In this document: positions 10,891 to 24,100 of the stretch, piece by piece
Numbering within the stretch: the stretch's first letter is position 1
Layout of the letters: the number at the start of each line of letters is the position of its first letter
Source of the DNA: Hymenolepis diminuta
Taxonomy: Eukaryota > Platyhelminthes > Cestoda > Cyclophyllidea > Hymenolepididae
Direction: 5' to 3'
Assembly (NCBI GenBank): GCA_900708905.1
Contig: CAADRB010000024.1
Coordinates: 2,291,372 to 2,355,371, forward strand
Length of the DNA stretch: 64,000 nucleotides
Program-made: the position numbers and the translations under genes
Notes under the pieces: model-generated
What the model saw: the letters and a program-made list of their open reading frames with translations, nothing else
Told to the model about the DNA's origin: nothing
Databases searched by the model: none

Positions 10891-12055
10891 TTAATGTGTG
10901 TACTCCGAACGAAATTCGTCATAAGGGCGTATTTAGAACGTGGGATGATTTTACTGGGTGTGTTTATAAATCTTATAAGCCCGCAGAATTTGTCAAACTG
11001 AAATTTTTTTGTATTTTCAGCAGTCTTCAATAAGGCACAGGTATTTTATATTTCCTCTTCAAGGGACAAAATATGTTAAAATGCCACCTTAAATTTAGCC
11101 AATTTCTCAGGCTTTCTTTATATTTTTTATCTAGTAATCTTGAAGTAGCTTTAACAATTTTATCTTAAGTAATGATAGTAAATACCTATCGAGGTATCGC
11201 TCGCGTTGCACGGTAATGCGGTAATAATACGTACCCGTTAAATCCACTCTTCTTTACTTCGATTTTCATTAAATAAAGCAGAAAATGTTGTATAATACTT
11301 AATTAAATTGTACTCTTATAGTGAAATCTTAGCAAACAATGAGCAACCATTTAATACCTTTTGATAAAATAAGCATATATTCAGAACCCACAATTTGAAT
11401 TTCAAAACTGCTCGAAACATTATAAGATGCGATATGTGTTAGTATATAGAAGTTTTGAAAAGATTGGTTAGCATCTCATTTTTAACAATACGGTACATAT
11501 GGCTGTGTGCGATGCAGAATTAAAGGATGAAGTAAATTCAAAGTTAAGAAGAAGGGGGAGAAGGAGAAAAAAATACACGAAAGACGTAAGGTGGCAGGAA
11601 AAAGCTTAATTCGGGCAAAACAGATTTCACTCTATTTGGAGATCGTCTGGATTTAGTACAAGACCTCGATGAATTGTTAGAGTTACCCGGGTAACGCTCT
11701 CCTTTAGAAGATCACAGGTTCTAGAAGTTATAAAGAAAATTAAGGTCATTGTCAAGTCAATTATTTTGTCTTAAATTTTCCTTAATCCAGCTCTGTTAAT
11801 ATTCAAATAATTATTTTGAACATTTTTAATAATTTTCGAAATTTCTGAAAACAATATTATATAAATATCTCTGAACATTTTACAATAGAGAGGGAGCTTG
11901 TGACTTTTCCCTTAGAAATGTCTACATGTAGTATTGAAAATTTTCTGCTGAAATATTTAGAACCACTTGGTCTCATTACATTTTGTTCTCTTCGAATACG
12001 GTCTGTATTTTTTAACTTTGCTAACAAAACAAAACAAAACGAAAAGAAAACATAC
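10891..12055. other. AT-rich DNA 3' of the last placed RADIL exon
   Basis: The RADIL PDZ domain must continue into an exon downstream on the minus strand, but no candidate with an acceptor and the right phase was found here. A plus-strand open frame at 11501-11611 is described as a finding. Nothing else was recognised. Confidence 0.4.
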
Positions 12056-12192
12056 TCCTTGAAGGTTAGACCCGTGACATCATTTCCGTTAATAGCAAGA
12101 ATTCGATCTCCAATTTCAATATTTCCTCGGGATGCTGCTGTTCCTGGAGTTATAGATTTTACGTAGACACCAAGTTGACCAAATCGTGTCAT
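12056..12192 (-). CDS. RADIL: RADIL-like exon, middle of PDZ domain
   Basis: Acceptor CTGTTTTAG, donor GTATGT, 137 nt, phase 2 end. LGVYVKSITPGTAASRG, then IGDRILAINGNDVTGLTFKE, is a textbook PDZ core (GDxIxxVNG-type motif). The last helix and strand must come from the missing next exon. Confidence 0.85.
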
Positions 12193-15100
12193 CTAAAACA
12201 GTGTAAAGAATATCAATGAATCAGTATTCTTATTAAAAATGCTTGAGGAATTCGACTTTCTTCTACCATCAGGTGAATGATGTTAGAAAACAACTCGGTG
12301 GAATCGTAAAGGCTATTGCTAATTATATTGAGCAGAGGAAACGTAAAATGTTAAATATTAGAAGAAAAATTACTTTGGAGTCTATTTCTTGGAAGTATGT
12401 CTTTGAGGATGGTTCAAAACTTTTCCATGAATAGAACAATTACTATTTCAGTGAAGGTTATATCGCGTGTGGGGGTAAAGATTCGCGAAATTTGAGTTCC
12501 CGAGTTCTAAATTTGGTTACTTAGTTCCTTATGCTAACTCAAAAGAGAAAATATATTATTCCACGATTCGCCGATTTCACTGATGTTTTCAAGTAAAATT
12601 TAGATGAGAAGGCACTGATTTAACAGTCTCACAATTTCGGTTGAACGATCATCTCGAAAGAGAGCTAATTTAAAACCCATTTCAAATAATAGCATCGTTT
12701 CTTTCCATATGAAGAGAGGGTCAAGGATGGATCGAGTGACAAAATTAAGATACCAAATCAAATTGAACATTCTCTAAGTCCTCAATTGTACCATTTCTTA
12801 ATTAGTAGACCTTTACAACTTTTTAAAAACATGTCAGCAATAAAATGAAAAGGATCCGAATTAAATCACGTTTAATTTACATGGCCTTCCACAAATTTCA
12901 TTCCATAGGTTTCCGTAGCAATCTTCTCTAGAATCACATTCATGACAGCTGTTCCATTAGGTCTATCGAGATCGACAGAGATCAAGCTCTGTTGAGATTT
13001 TCGCATATTTGAATCCAAACCAAAGGAGGACAAGCTATCTGCCCGACGTCCTCTTGGAAAAGTGCCAAAGTTGTACGCCGACTGGATCATTAGATTCGAT
13101 GGGTAAGCTAAGAGACTTCCATTCAGTGTTTCGGCATCTGCATCGATTGTAGAGCCAGAGGGCGTTGCGGGTCGTGAAAGGCTCCTTTTGAATTCGGACC
13201 AGTCATCTCGGATCTTTTGAACTTCCTGGAAGTTTTTGCGTTCAAGAGATTGGGAAACATTCAAGCTGGAAACTGAGAGAGCTGTTCCTCTGGGATTGCC
13301 ACGTCGATTGAAATTTCTGGTGCGGGAAAAAGACATGGTACCATTGTTGATAGCCAGATCCTCCAGGTGAGAAGAGGATAGTCCTAGACCGTAGACACCA
13401 CCCCGAGATCGAAAACCACCACCAGGAACGGGTACTACGCGTTGGACGTCCGCTCGTTTGACACCACCGATTTCGGATATGGCTCCACGGGAACGTCGAC
13501 CACCTAGTTCTGTCTCTGTCACCCGTCTATAGTTACCTGAACGATTAGCCTAAATTAATAATAATAAAACAAAATAATAATTAATGAACCAAGTTTCCCT
13601 CTTTTTAATAACATTAGTCTTAAATCGATCTTATGCTGACCTTATGCAAGCAAGAGGTCCCTCAAAAATCCAAGCTTTGAGGATGATATGCATTATATCT
13701 CTATCCAATTTTCCTGCATTACTATCTACGTTAGATGAAAAGAGGAAATTGTCTTATGTATTTCAGTCGTGGAGAGATTTATTCAGGAAATACTATAGAG
13801 AACTAATGAAAACTCTCAAAAGGAAAGATCATGCCAAGACGAGTGGCAACTCAGTGGTCAATTTGACTGCCAGTCCATAGGATAAATTCAAAAGTATACC
13901 TTTTTCCTACTTCAGTCATCAACTATACATCATTTCAGTGGCTCTGAATAGTTTAATTCTTGTCAATATAGACTGTGAAATCAAATTAAATGAAACTCAC
14001 CAAAATTGAACGGCTTGGACACTCCGTCGAGATTTTTGGTCTAGGAATTTCTAGAGTGTCAAACATACTTGGTCGACGACCAGAATTGATCTCCGTATTG
14101 AGTTCTGCGAAATCCCGGAAGTCGCTCGAATCACTGCTATTTTGTTGTTTACCTCGGATTAATTCTGGTACAAGGTAGCTATTATGTGAACGAGCAGAAT
14201 TTATTGAGAACCCACTGTCCTGTACAATTCGACCAGGAGGAGGATACGTTTTTATCAGTGTGTTCCATCTAAACGGTTGATGGCGTTCAGCTGAAAGTAA
14301 CAGCATAAAATCTTATCTACTGACCATATTTAGGTAGACCTTTTAAAAAATGAAGTAGTTGAACTTACCCAGTGCACTGTCAAAGGATTCTACGGCGAAT
14401 TTGGAACGAACAGTGTTGAATAGAGTGGCCAAATCAGGTGGTCGGTAGATGGGTTCCATCATTTGATGTTTCGGTTGTACATACAAGCGTTCAGATTCCT
14501 GCCATATTCTTACATATTCATTAACTGATTCCATTGCTACAGAATATCAAGTATAGAAGATTATTACCACTCATAATAATGTAAGTAGTACTAAGTTTAT
14601 CAAGTACTCACGATCTCCTCTTATGATAGTTTCCTCATTTGGTATCCATTGCGGTGCATCACGCAATCCTCTTCCATTTTCATACTCCTTCAGAAGGAAA
14701 AAGAGAAGTGACGGCGGAATATTTGGTCGGGCGTTACGCAACTCGATCCATGACATCTGAAATGACAAATAATCAAAAATTATTTATAATTCGAGAAATT
14801 ACACATAATAAATAAATATAATATTATTATATTTATTTTATATCATTATTTTTATACTATATTTATACTATTATATAAATATAATGTTAATATATTTTCA
14901 AAATAAAAGTAAATTATTCCAATTTTCCCTCGTCTATTAAATATCAGCCCTTAAATTAATTAAAAAATGCGTGTGCGCTGGTGGCGCAGTGGTTATCAAA
15001 GATCACGAGTTCAATGCCCATCAGTGCACACCTAGTGAGCGGAATGGCCAACCGTGCTGGTCAATTTTGGCTAATAAAGGGGATGGCAGAATTCGAGATT

Positions 15101-18100
15101 TTCACTAGGAAGACTCAGTAATGCTAGTCTCTAACTCCCGATGAGTGTTTGAAAAAGTTTTCCTGAATAGGCTTGGGTATTATTATTGTTAATTATTACT
15201 GTAAAAGTACGTGGCTGAATTAAAACAAATAATTTATGTTTCTAATCAAAAGGCACGCAGAACTACAATATTTACTCGTATGGAAGTATTCGAATATGGT
15301 AAACTCTTATTAATACTTAATTCCGCATATGCTTTAGCTTGATTTCGCCCTTGAATTGAGCGTATTATGTACCATTTTGTACCATTTTAAGCCGTTCAAA
15401 GTAACCAACGAATCGAGCAATTTCGGACTCTGTAGCCATGAATTCATTCAAAATCCGACTCGTTACATTTGAATCCCGTAACATTGCCAAATAAAGTGGT
15501 TACAAGTTGATTCCGAAAATTACTTGATGAAAGATCATGTTGGTACTTCGACCTTAGCCTCCAAGTCCACTCGTCTCCTACCTCTTTACGATTTCTTGGA
15601 CTATTAAACTGTTTTCCATGTTCCGATGCCCTTCTGTGATAAAAATTGTAAATTTTTGCGTTGCCATAGATTGTACTATTACTTCTACACATATAACCTT
15701 GTATGTTGTTCACAAACTGGTTATTGGCATACTCTCCCTAATAATTCCGACGATGCGAATTCTCACTTTCATAAGTATTTCACTTTTGAAATTTCAATGA
15801 CAATAAATAATAATGATAACAGTAATATATTTGAGGCCCATAGACCTTCGAGTTATTAAAAAAGAGATTGGGAGAGCTTCTTTAACTATTGGTGAAAAGA
15901 AAAACAAATTTAATTATTTGCTCATCTTTTTTAACGAATTATTGGAATGATTCGATATGATCACGTGCTACGTGGCGTAATCGTGAAACAACAATCTTAA
16001 TTAAAGAGCTGATTGGCTGACCCGATAAGAAACAGTACCTGAGACACTTATTGAGAAAAAATGTATGCAATTTGAACTTTTTATTTTGAGGAAAAGAAGT
16101 GGTGAATGCTCTTTTCTATGCGGGAGTTTGGAGTCCTGTAATTACTTTAAATGTATCAAACAATAACTGGAAAAAATTTTCATTCCTTTGTGGGGAGAAA
16201 AATGAGCCTAATCAGTCCTCAAATTCTTCTCCATGTGGAAGGTGTTCACTACACCTGACTTGGGTAGAGAGAAGGTTTTCTAGAGCCTTTCTAATGGGAA
16301 GCAGCTGTTCCTTCTTAATCCGTTTTCTTGATTAAACGTAATCAAAGCGGCTAGCAATCAAATCAACCGGTATTCACCGATAAACAGCAATCTCGCGACT
16401 CTTTTCTAAGTTTGGTGGATTAGTGGATTAATTCAATAACATAATTAATTCTTTCCGTGGGAGCTTTATTTTTTCGCATCAAAAGTTAGAAGAAATGAAA
16501 CCCATAAAATCGAGATGATAGACATACAGAAGTGAGTTCCTGCCGAGGAGTGGCCATTAGTCGGGAAAACTCATTGAGCAGCTGAAGAGCGTCATTGTAG
16601 CTATGAACTCCAGCGTTATGCATCCATTTGCGCAGGGCTTTCACTAGATTCAGTAATTGTGTTCCAGTCTCCCAGTTAATTAAAAGTTCACCTGAAAAGG
16701 TAGTTAAAGAACTCATTACATGGTAATACATGAACGGCCACTAGCTAATACTTTAATTTTCTGTACCGAGGTAGATCCACATATATGAGTGTGATTACCG
16801 GATAGACTGTTATCACCTCTTTAAAGGGTAGCATATGTGACAGAGACCCAGGGGTCAACCTGCTCTTCTGCGAAGACAGAAGTCATAGAATGGCCAACTG
16901 CATTGGTTAAATAGGGCAGATAAAGGCGGAGTGACAGAGTTCGAGTTTCTCATCGGAGATTACATATTGCTACACCTCTACTCAAAGCGAGCGTTTGAAA
17001 ACGCTTTGCTAAATGGGATTGTAGGTTTTAAGGAGATTTCTACAGCAGAAAAACATAGACCGAGTTTTCCCACCTTCATTTCATGTAACTTATCAGTTCA
17101 TTCCTCTGGAAATGTAGTAAGATCCGCATTCAAATCCTCAAAATTGCTTTGCTTTTCAAGAAAAGATGTGATAAGATCCATTTATTCAATGAAGGATCAA
17201 ATTAAAAAGAACTTCACAATGCTAAAAGAATATGTTCTTGGCAATATCGCATGGCATCTGACCCGTGTTTCTGGGTTAAGATGTCTAATATTTGTGCAAC
17301 TTGAAAAACGTGCCCGTCTTTTTGGAATCAGGGAAATTTTGAGAAAATTTTCGGTATCCTAGAGATCATCCATTGCGTTTTGATCCTCTTTCAATTAGCT
17401 CTATTTTAATAGCAAAGTTAATTATTTACTCTTTTTCACAGTGACCTTCAATTTTGTGAAGATATTATACATTATTAGCTCTTTATTTGCCATTTGATTG
17501 GTTGAGAAAACTTCAGCCTTTGCATTTGATTTGGAAATACCCAAAAAGTTCAAACTGCAGTATTAAATCCTGAAGAAATTAATGATCAGTTTTATCCTCA
17601 CTTTAAGTTTTGAGAATACGCTTTGCGATAGATAGAAGTCTCCACTATTTCAATTTCATAATGACATATTCTAGCTGCTGAGTTGGTATGGAGTTTTATA
17701 TCAATAAGTGGATAGCAAATGCATATGTTTCTTAAAGTTAGCCCGGTTCTTAATACCAGTCGGGTTGAAGGTGATTGGTTAGTGTTTGTCCTACCGTTCC
17801 GCAGGTCATCACCATCATTAATCATCCGGTCTTATTTTCTTTCGGACGAGTGTCAAACTCAACATTTTTATAATAAATTAAATTCTGTGAGTGCCACTTC
17901 TCTCAAACTGGCGATTTATAATAACCCTAAGGCCCACTTTGATAATCGTCTTGAGTAAAGGGGGTACCATCCATTAATCTCCCTGGTGAGAAACTCGAAG
18001 TTGGCAACTAGTAATGAATTTATCACGCCAGTTTGAATTTTAAAATAAATAATTACTAAATACAATTCCTTTATATCAGTTATTTTCTTTCAAACTTCTT

Positions 18101-21100
18101 TCTAGAGGATCACTTTCATGCTTCTTAATAAATGTATTTGTTTGATACCTATTCTGCAAGTTCTTCGGATTTACCCTGGAAAATTTAATTAATTCTCTAT
18201 TTCTTAAATGCCGAAAACACATAATCCCTCGATTCCGTCCGATAATCTCGCTTTAAAAGTTCCGATCATGACACATCTTGGTTCCAAATTCACAAAATTA
18301 GTAAATTTCCCATATTCCGGAGATTGTGAGATCTCGGCAATCCTATTTTCGGTTTCTTGACAGTTTCGCATAATATGAAACATTTAAAACATTTAAAATT
18401 CATATATTTTTCATTTATTCCGCTAAAGATGCCAGTGTAATTGAGTTCTCAGAGGATGGGTATTACGGATGGGTATTATACACTTCAAATAAGGAACATA
18501 AATGAATCATCTTGATAAGTTCAGGTTAAATTTGCAATTAATAATGCTGTTAGCAACAATTTTTATTGAATATAACAGTAAAGAGCTGTTTTTAGTTAAT
18601 TAAACTATGCTACTACCATGTAAACCGCTTAAGACCTTGTGAGATCGTCTTTCCTTCTCGGCCATGGGAGGAGAATAACAAACTGAAGCTCTAAGACCGG
18701 TCATACTATTTAATCAATCGGCCAGTAGCCATTGGATATGGTGGACAAGAATTCGTTCCCGAACCCAGGAAAGTTTAATACGTGAACCTTATCCATCAAG
18801 TAAGAGTTGCGTAATCAGATTCGGAAAATTAGATGAAATGAATTTCATTGGATGCCCTGATCTTATTCCCAACATCTTTTAGACCCTTTTTCCCTTCACT
18901 CGTACTCTTGCTCGATTTCAGTTGCTTTTTCATAAAAAAATCTGGGAAATCATTTCACCTCGGTGTAGGTTGTAGTATGATATCACCAGTTTGAGCAATC
19001 AATGATTAGCGAAATATTTTTGAGTGCAAAACATTTTCGAGAACCAGGCGTTTAGTAATATTTTCATTTTAGTTATTATTTATGTTCTAACGCCATCTTA
19101 TCCAGCTTATATATTGATATAATCACCATTGACTCATGTTGATCAGATAGAATGACTCTTAAATTCATTGTCGTTGAACTTACGATTGTTAACAAAATCC
19201 TCGATGATCAGTTTTGTGAGACCGACCAGAAATCGGCAAAAGAAAACACTTTCCAATCTTTGTTGGGCAGACTTTGTCGAACCGCTGGAATTGTTGCTTC
19301 CAAATCCAGTATCATCCTCTTCTCCAGGAGTGGAACGGATCTCGTCATCATTATTCAAGGAACTGAGTCCGGAAGGAGATGTTACGTCTCTCTCACCTTC
19401 AACGTCAGAATCAATCACACTGGAGTTGTTCCTTCCAATAGATGAATCTCCGCTGTTTGAATCTCCAATATCGTGTTCTTTGGCAGGAGTCGCTGCTGAC
19501 ATACGACTGTCTCCCCGATCATTGTAAGGTTGAGCTTGAGTCAATCGAATAGCCCCATTAGTATTCACACCAAGAGGGGATTCAGTTCGATGAGTTCCAG
19601 CAGTGAGAGCTTGAGTGATTGCGCATCCTGTCCAATCGAGTCGATCAAAAAGAGAAGCCTGAGCTTCTCGAATTTGCCGAACTGTGTCGGCGCCAACTGA
19701 GGCAACACCGAAGAGACGACAAAGTTTGGTCACCTTTCGAGAACCCGCCTAAATAAAAAGAAAAAATCATTAAAATTTAAAACTAATGGAGAGAAAATAT
19801 TTTCATGTTTACCAAATAAATTTTAATTTTGTTTATTTTAGTCAACAAAGATGTGATAAAAACATTTTTAATAAATCAATATCAGTTTTTATACAAAAAC
19901 GACCTATTTCAGGTCAAAATCGTGTCAGGTAGAACTCTTTAAGCGAAAAATAAGATTTTGACAAACCGCTTTGTCATTTTATGTAATTTCTCAGTTTAAA
20001 AAATCATTAAACAAATGTTAAGAGAGAAAGAAGAATCAATTTATTAGAATTAGAAATAATACAAAGAACACAAAGATCATACTCGAGTTTGCTAATAAAT
20101 TGATATAATGACAATTTTTTACCAAAATTTTCTCACATTTCATTGGTTTTAAGCTTTCAAAATCATCGATTGTGTTTAGCCGCAAGTCGCCGTTTTGTTT
20201 GTTCCTTGGCGCCCCCTTTATCTCAATCACCTACTCCTCCTTTTTGTCATACACACACCCCGCTTTCCAACTCTCTGATTGGCTAGCATTGATTTCTTCA
20301 AACCTTCAAATGATGCACCATCCATGTAGTAATTTTATCGTTTATTTTCAAAGTCTTAATCCGCATCCTAGAACTCTCTTCAACTCTAACGTATCCTAAT
20401 AGGAGATTTTAAAACCCAAGACTTGCAGCATTGAGAACTTGGCATTCAACCATTACTCTGATGTCATTGAGAAGGGTCAACTTATTCAATACAAGTGACG
20501 TAACTGCTTCCAAAAATGTGTACAACTAATATATGTTTAATTTGTATCTAATCAAGAATAACTGTTTTTTTCGCATTTTTAGAATTAATTCATTAAAATA
20601 AGCGCTTTCATTGAATTGCAGTTAAACAATTTCACAACAGCGGTAAGTTTTAATCCGGATCATTAAAAGCACAAAATATAATTAAATGCGTGGGTTCTGT
20701 TGAAGGAAACAAGAAAAAACCATCCCTTCGAACCTCAATAGATATGTAGTCATTTTGAAAGTTCTGCCCTTCACAAGCACCTCCGTTGGCAGGTAGAGTT
20801 CTTTGATGTTACCACACCTCAATGTTCTATGATTAATCGATATTAATGAAGTTATTACTAGAACTCTGAATTCAGGTGGGTTGTAAGTTTCAAAGCGGAG
20901 TTTCGAGAAATTTTACTGATGAAAAATGACAATGCATTCAAAAATAGGTGTGATATAAACAACTCTGGTGGGTTTCTCAAATTTGCCTATCAATTTAATG
21001 CAGTTTCTTACCTCATTCACTTCATTTGTGTATGACCCATCGCTCGGCCCTAAAGCTGCTTATCGATCTTCTTCCGTAATCTGACACCCGCTTTACTCTG

Positions 21101-24100
21101 CTATTCAAGTGAATACAAAGTTGTCATCTTCTCTTTAATCTTGGACAAAATATTATACCACCGACCCTGTCCTTGTTGTCTTGTAATTTGTAAAGTTTTG
21201 AATAACATTAGTTTTGGAGGTTTTCTTCATCGAAACTGGAGCCTTTTTTCCAACAATGGAGTTGGTGCAGACCAATCAGTCTTCTAAACTTTTCTATGGT
21301 AATAAGTTAATTGGATCTTAAATATGAAATTCTTGAGTAAGAAAGTATATATGAAAGCAAACTTTTTTCACAATACTGCAATGTTCGATCTTCATCCAAT
21401 GACAACGAGTGCGTACCGTTCAAATATCTCAGATCAAAAATGTCCAATTGACAAAGCGTTACCAATAACGATTTCAATTCAACAATAAACTTCAGTAGAA
21501 CTTAATAAGGTGGAATTTTTCAAGTCAAGAAGATCCTACCCTAATGGAAAATTGAAGTCTAGGGAAAGCTTTTATTTTCTAGTCCGAAATGATCGAGTTC
21601 CACTTTTCCCATTCTTCTAAAGGCACTTAATTGAAAGCAGTATGACCCGAATTTGTAACAAACCATTGTATCACCATTTTCTTTTGATTATATGAGCCAA
21701 TTAAATCCTACGGAAATAATAATTTCATTAAGGAAAATACACTTATTGGGGAAGAATTCAATCAAAGCACAAATCAATCATTTCTGAAGCCCCTATTTAA
21801 AGAAATATGTTTTCTTTTTTGAGTGCTTTTAATAAAAGTAGAATAGAAATTTGATTGACTGATTGATTGATTAATTAATTAATAGGGGTCAATGATATTT
21901 CACATAAGTCTCCGTCCGTAAGCGAGAGTGGTGATTTATAAGGGTCAATTTTAAAAAAAACCATCTCAGGTTATTTTGTAGAGAAAAGTTGATACGGCGC
22001 TTAGTAGCAAAATGGAGTAGTATTTACTACTTAATTCTACAGAAATTGTTCCTTATTACCATTTGTTTAAAATGAAAACACACTATTCATTGATTGTCAG
22101 CCTTGGGTTGAGGATCAAACCCCTCAGATTTCTCATTTGAAGTCACTGGACCGTTGATATAAACATACTTATTGAAATCAATTCTTCTCCGTAATTGGTT
22201 CATTGTATCCAAACGCAAGTATGATTTTCATTGAGCAAAGAGAAGTGTGAAAAGTTCGGTCTTGAAAGCAGAGATTCCTGTATTACTCAAGTTGGGAGTA
22301 GCGTCGTTTTATCTATGGAGAAGATATTTGAGAACAATTTGGTCGGTCGGAGCTTGACTCTGAAGGATAATTCAATCCAATACGAGGACTTCCTTATATT
22401 CCTCGCTCTTTCGATATAAAATTCTAAACTTCTTCTGGCTAGGATTGAACTTCTCTAGAGATGGTGTGATATAATTTATATGAAATTACTGTATGGGATC
22501 ACGGCTTATTCAAGCTTATTTTATTAGCAATTACGTGAATTTGCTGATGTATTAATGTGTAAGTGTAACGACCACCCTTCAATCTTATCTCACAACATAC
22601 CATCTAAAAACTGTCAATGAATGAATGAATCATTCTTGTTTTAAAATCAAAACTCAAATATCATTTTTTAATCAACCATTATTTGGTTGTTATTTATTTA
22701 TCATCTCCATGAGATTTTATTTGAAGCTTAGCATTTCTCTTTATTTTATTAGCAACTCCATTGAGTTTCGCATGATAGTTCCTGACGGTTTTCAATCATT
22801 CCGAACATATACTTCTGAAATGATCGATCACCCTCTTTGTATTTGGGTAACTGTTTTCCAATCTGCACAGGTTTGTGGGTACTTAGCACACATTCGAACA
22901 TTCAGGGACTTTTAGTGGGAGTTACTTTAAATTCACGCCGTGTTTACAATTTTGATGGCTTGGAAATAGTTTCAAATCAGAATTATCACCGGCACTTCGA
23001 AGGTAAATTCTTTTCAAATTAATATTGTCGTTGGGTTCTCTTGATTCAGTCCTAGAAGAAAGTTTTGATGCATTACTCTGACACATGTCATTTATGGACC
23101 CTTGGCCTGACCTAATTCCCAATAGTATGGTGCCTTAGAAACTTCTCATATACATGTTGGTGGAGTATTCGCTGTTGATGACTCATCTAAAGCCCATTTC
23201 ACTGGAATTCAAATTCTGCTTACGTGCTAGGCCTTCATTTAAACAAGATTAAGTGGTAATACCCTAAAATGAATTTATTTTACTGAGTCAACTCTTGAAA
23301 ACATGTATTTAGGGAGCATTATTGTCGTAATACAAGAGTATCCCATGATCTCGTGCTTTAAACATTAAATTTTATTTTCCTCTTGTAGGATTTCATTTAC
23401 TGCTGGTAATAAAGGAGGGGAATAAAGATATTTAAAAAGGTCATTACAAATTTTGATCAATAAAACAATTTGGGATTTGAGAATAAATTAATCCTGGTGA
23501 AATAAAAAAATTGCTCTCCATTTTGAAAAAATCCAAATGTTGATCAAACTAAAATCTCTCAAAGTTTAAAGGTCATGAGTTTTCATTGATAATGACAATT
23601 ACTAACAATATAACTTTATTGCTCACTTTATCTTGAGTGAACACAGCTTACTTAGCTCTGCCAACTTCCAGTTTCCAGCTATCTCACCTCTGCTGTGTCA
23701 AAAACATTTAAACTGTCACTTATCATATATGATCATTTTGCTTTCTTAAAACTGGAAGACGCAATTGACTGAAGAGGCGAGACCCACCACCATGCTTAAA
23801 AACAGGTCAAAAAGTACCCGTCTAACAATGAATTTTGAGTTCCGGAACGTGAACTGTCCATTTCTAGGATTTTGTTCAGCCCAAATCCGATAAATCGACG
23901 GATTCTTGACACCCTGACGTTGTTCTCGGCATCTTCTTGATCCCCTCAACTCCACCTTTTTTTGGAATTTCTGTTAACTTATTTCAGTTACTTTCCACAG
24001 TTTAAAAATTGAACACTAACCATACTAACCATAATAGAATATACATCACATATTTCGTAATTCAGAGAAAATATGAATAAATAAATAAATATATATTTCA

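Larger units (their letters stand above)
16692..19183 (-). other. RADIL intron with two SINE fragments
   Basis: Includes a plus-strand SINE body near 16870-17015 and a minus-strand piece near 17945-18012. A 143-codon plus-strand frame starts inside the first SINE (16931-17362), has no family match known to me, and is treated as chance. Confidence 0.5.

Noticed and set aside
15444..15713. 89-codon minus-strand frame as an extra RADIL exon
   Set aside because: The exons at 16528 and 14756 already join in phase 0 into a continuous DIL-end sequence; inserting it would break the family alignment.
16931..17362. 143-codon plus-strand open frame
   Set aside because: It begins inside a SINE body, starts with GTG and has no recognisable domain or splice context. 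Its length is somewhat unusual for chance, so it is worth one database search.
19152..19527. Plus-strand frames of 97 and 119 codons
   Set aside because: They are shadows of the minus-strand RADIL exon 19748-19184.
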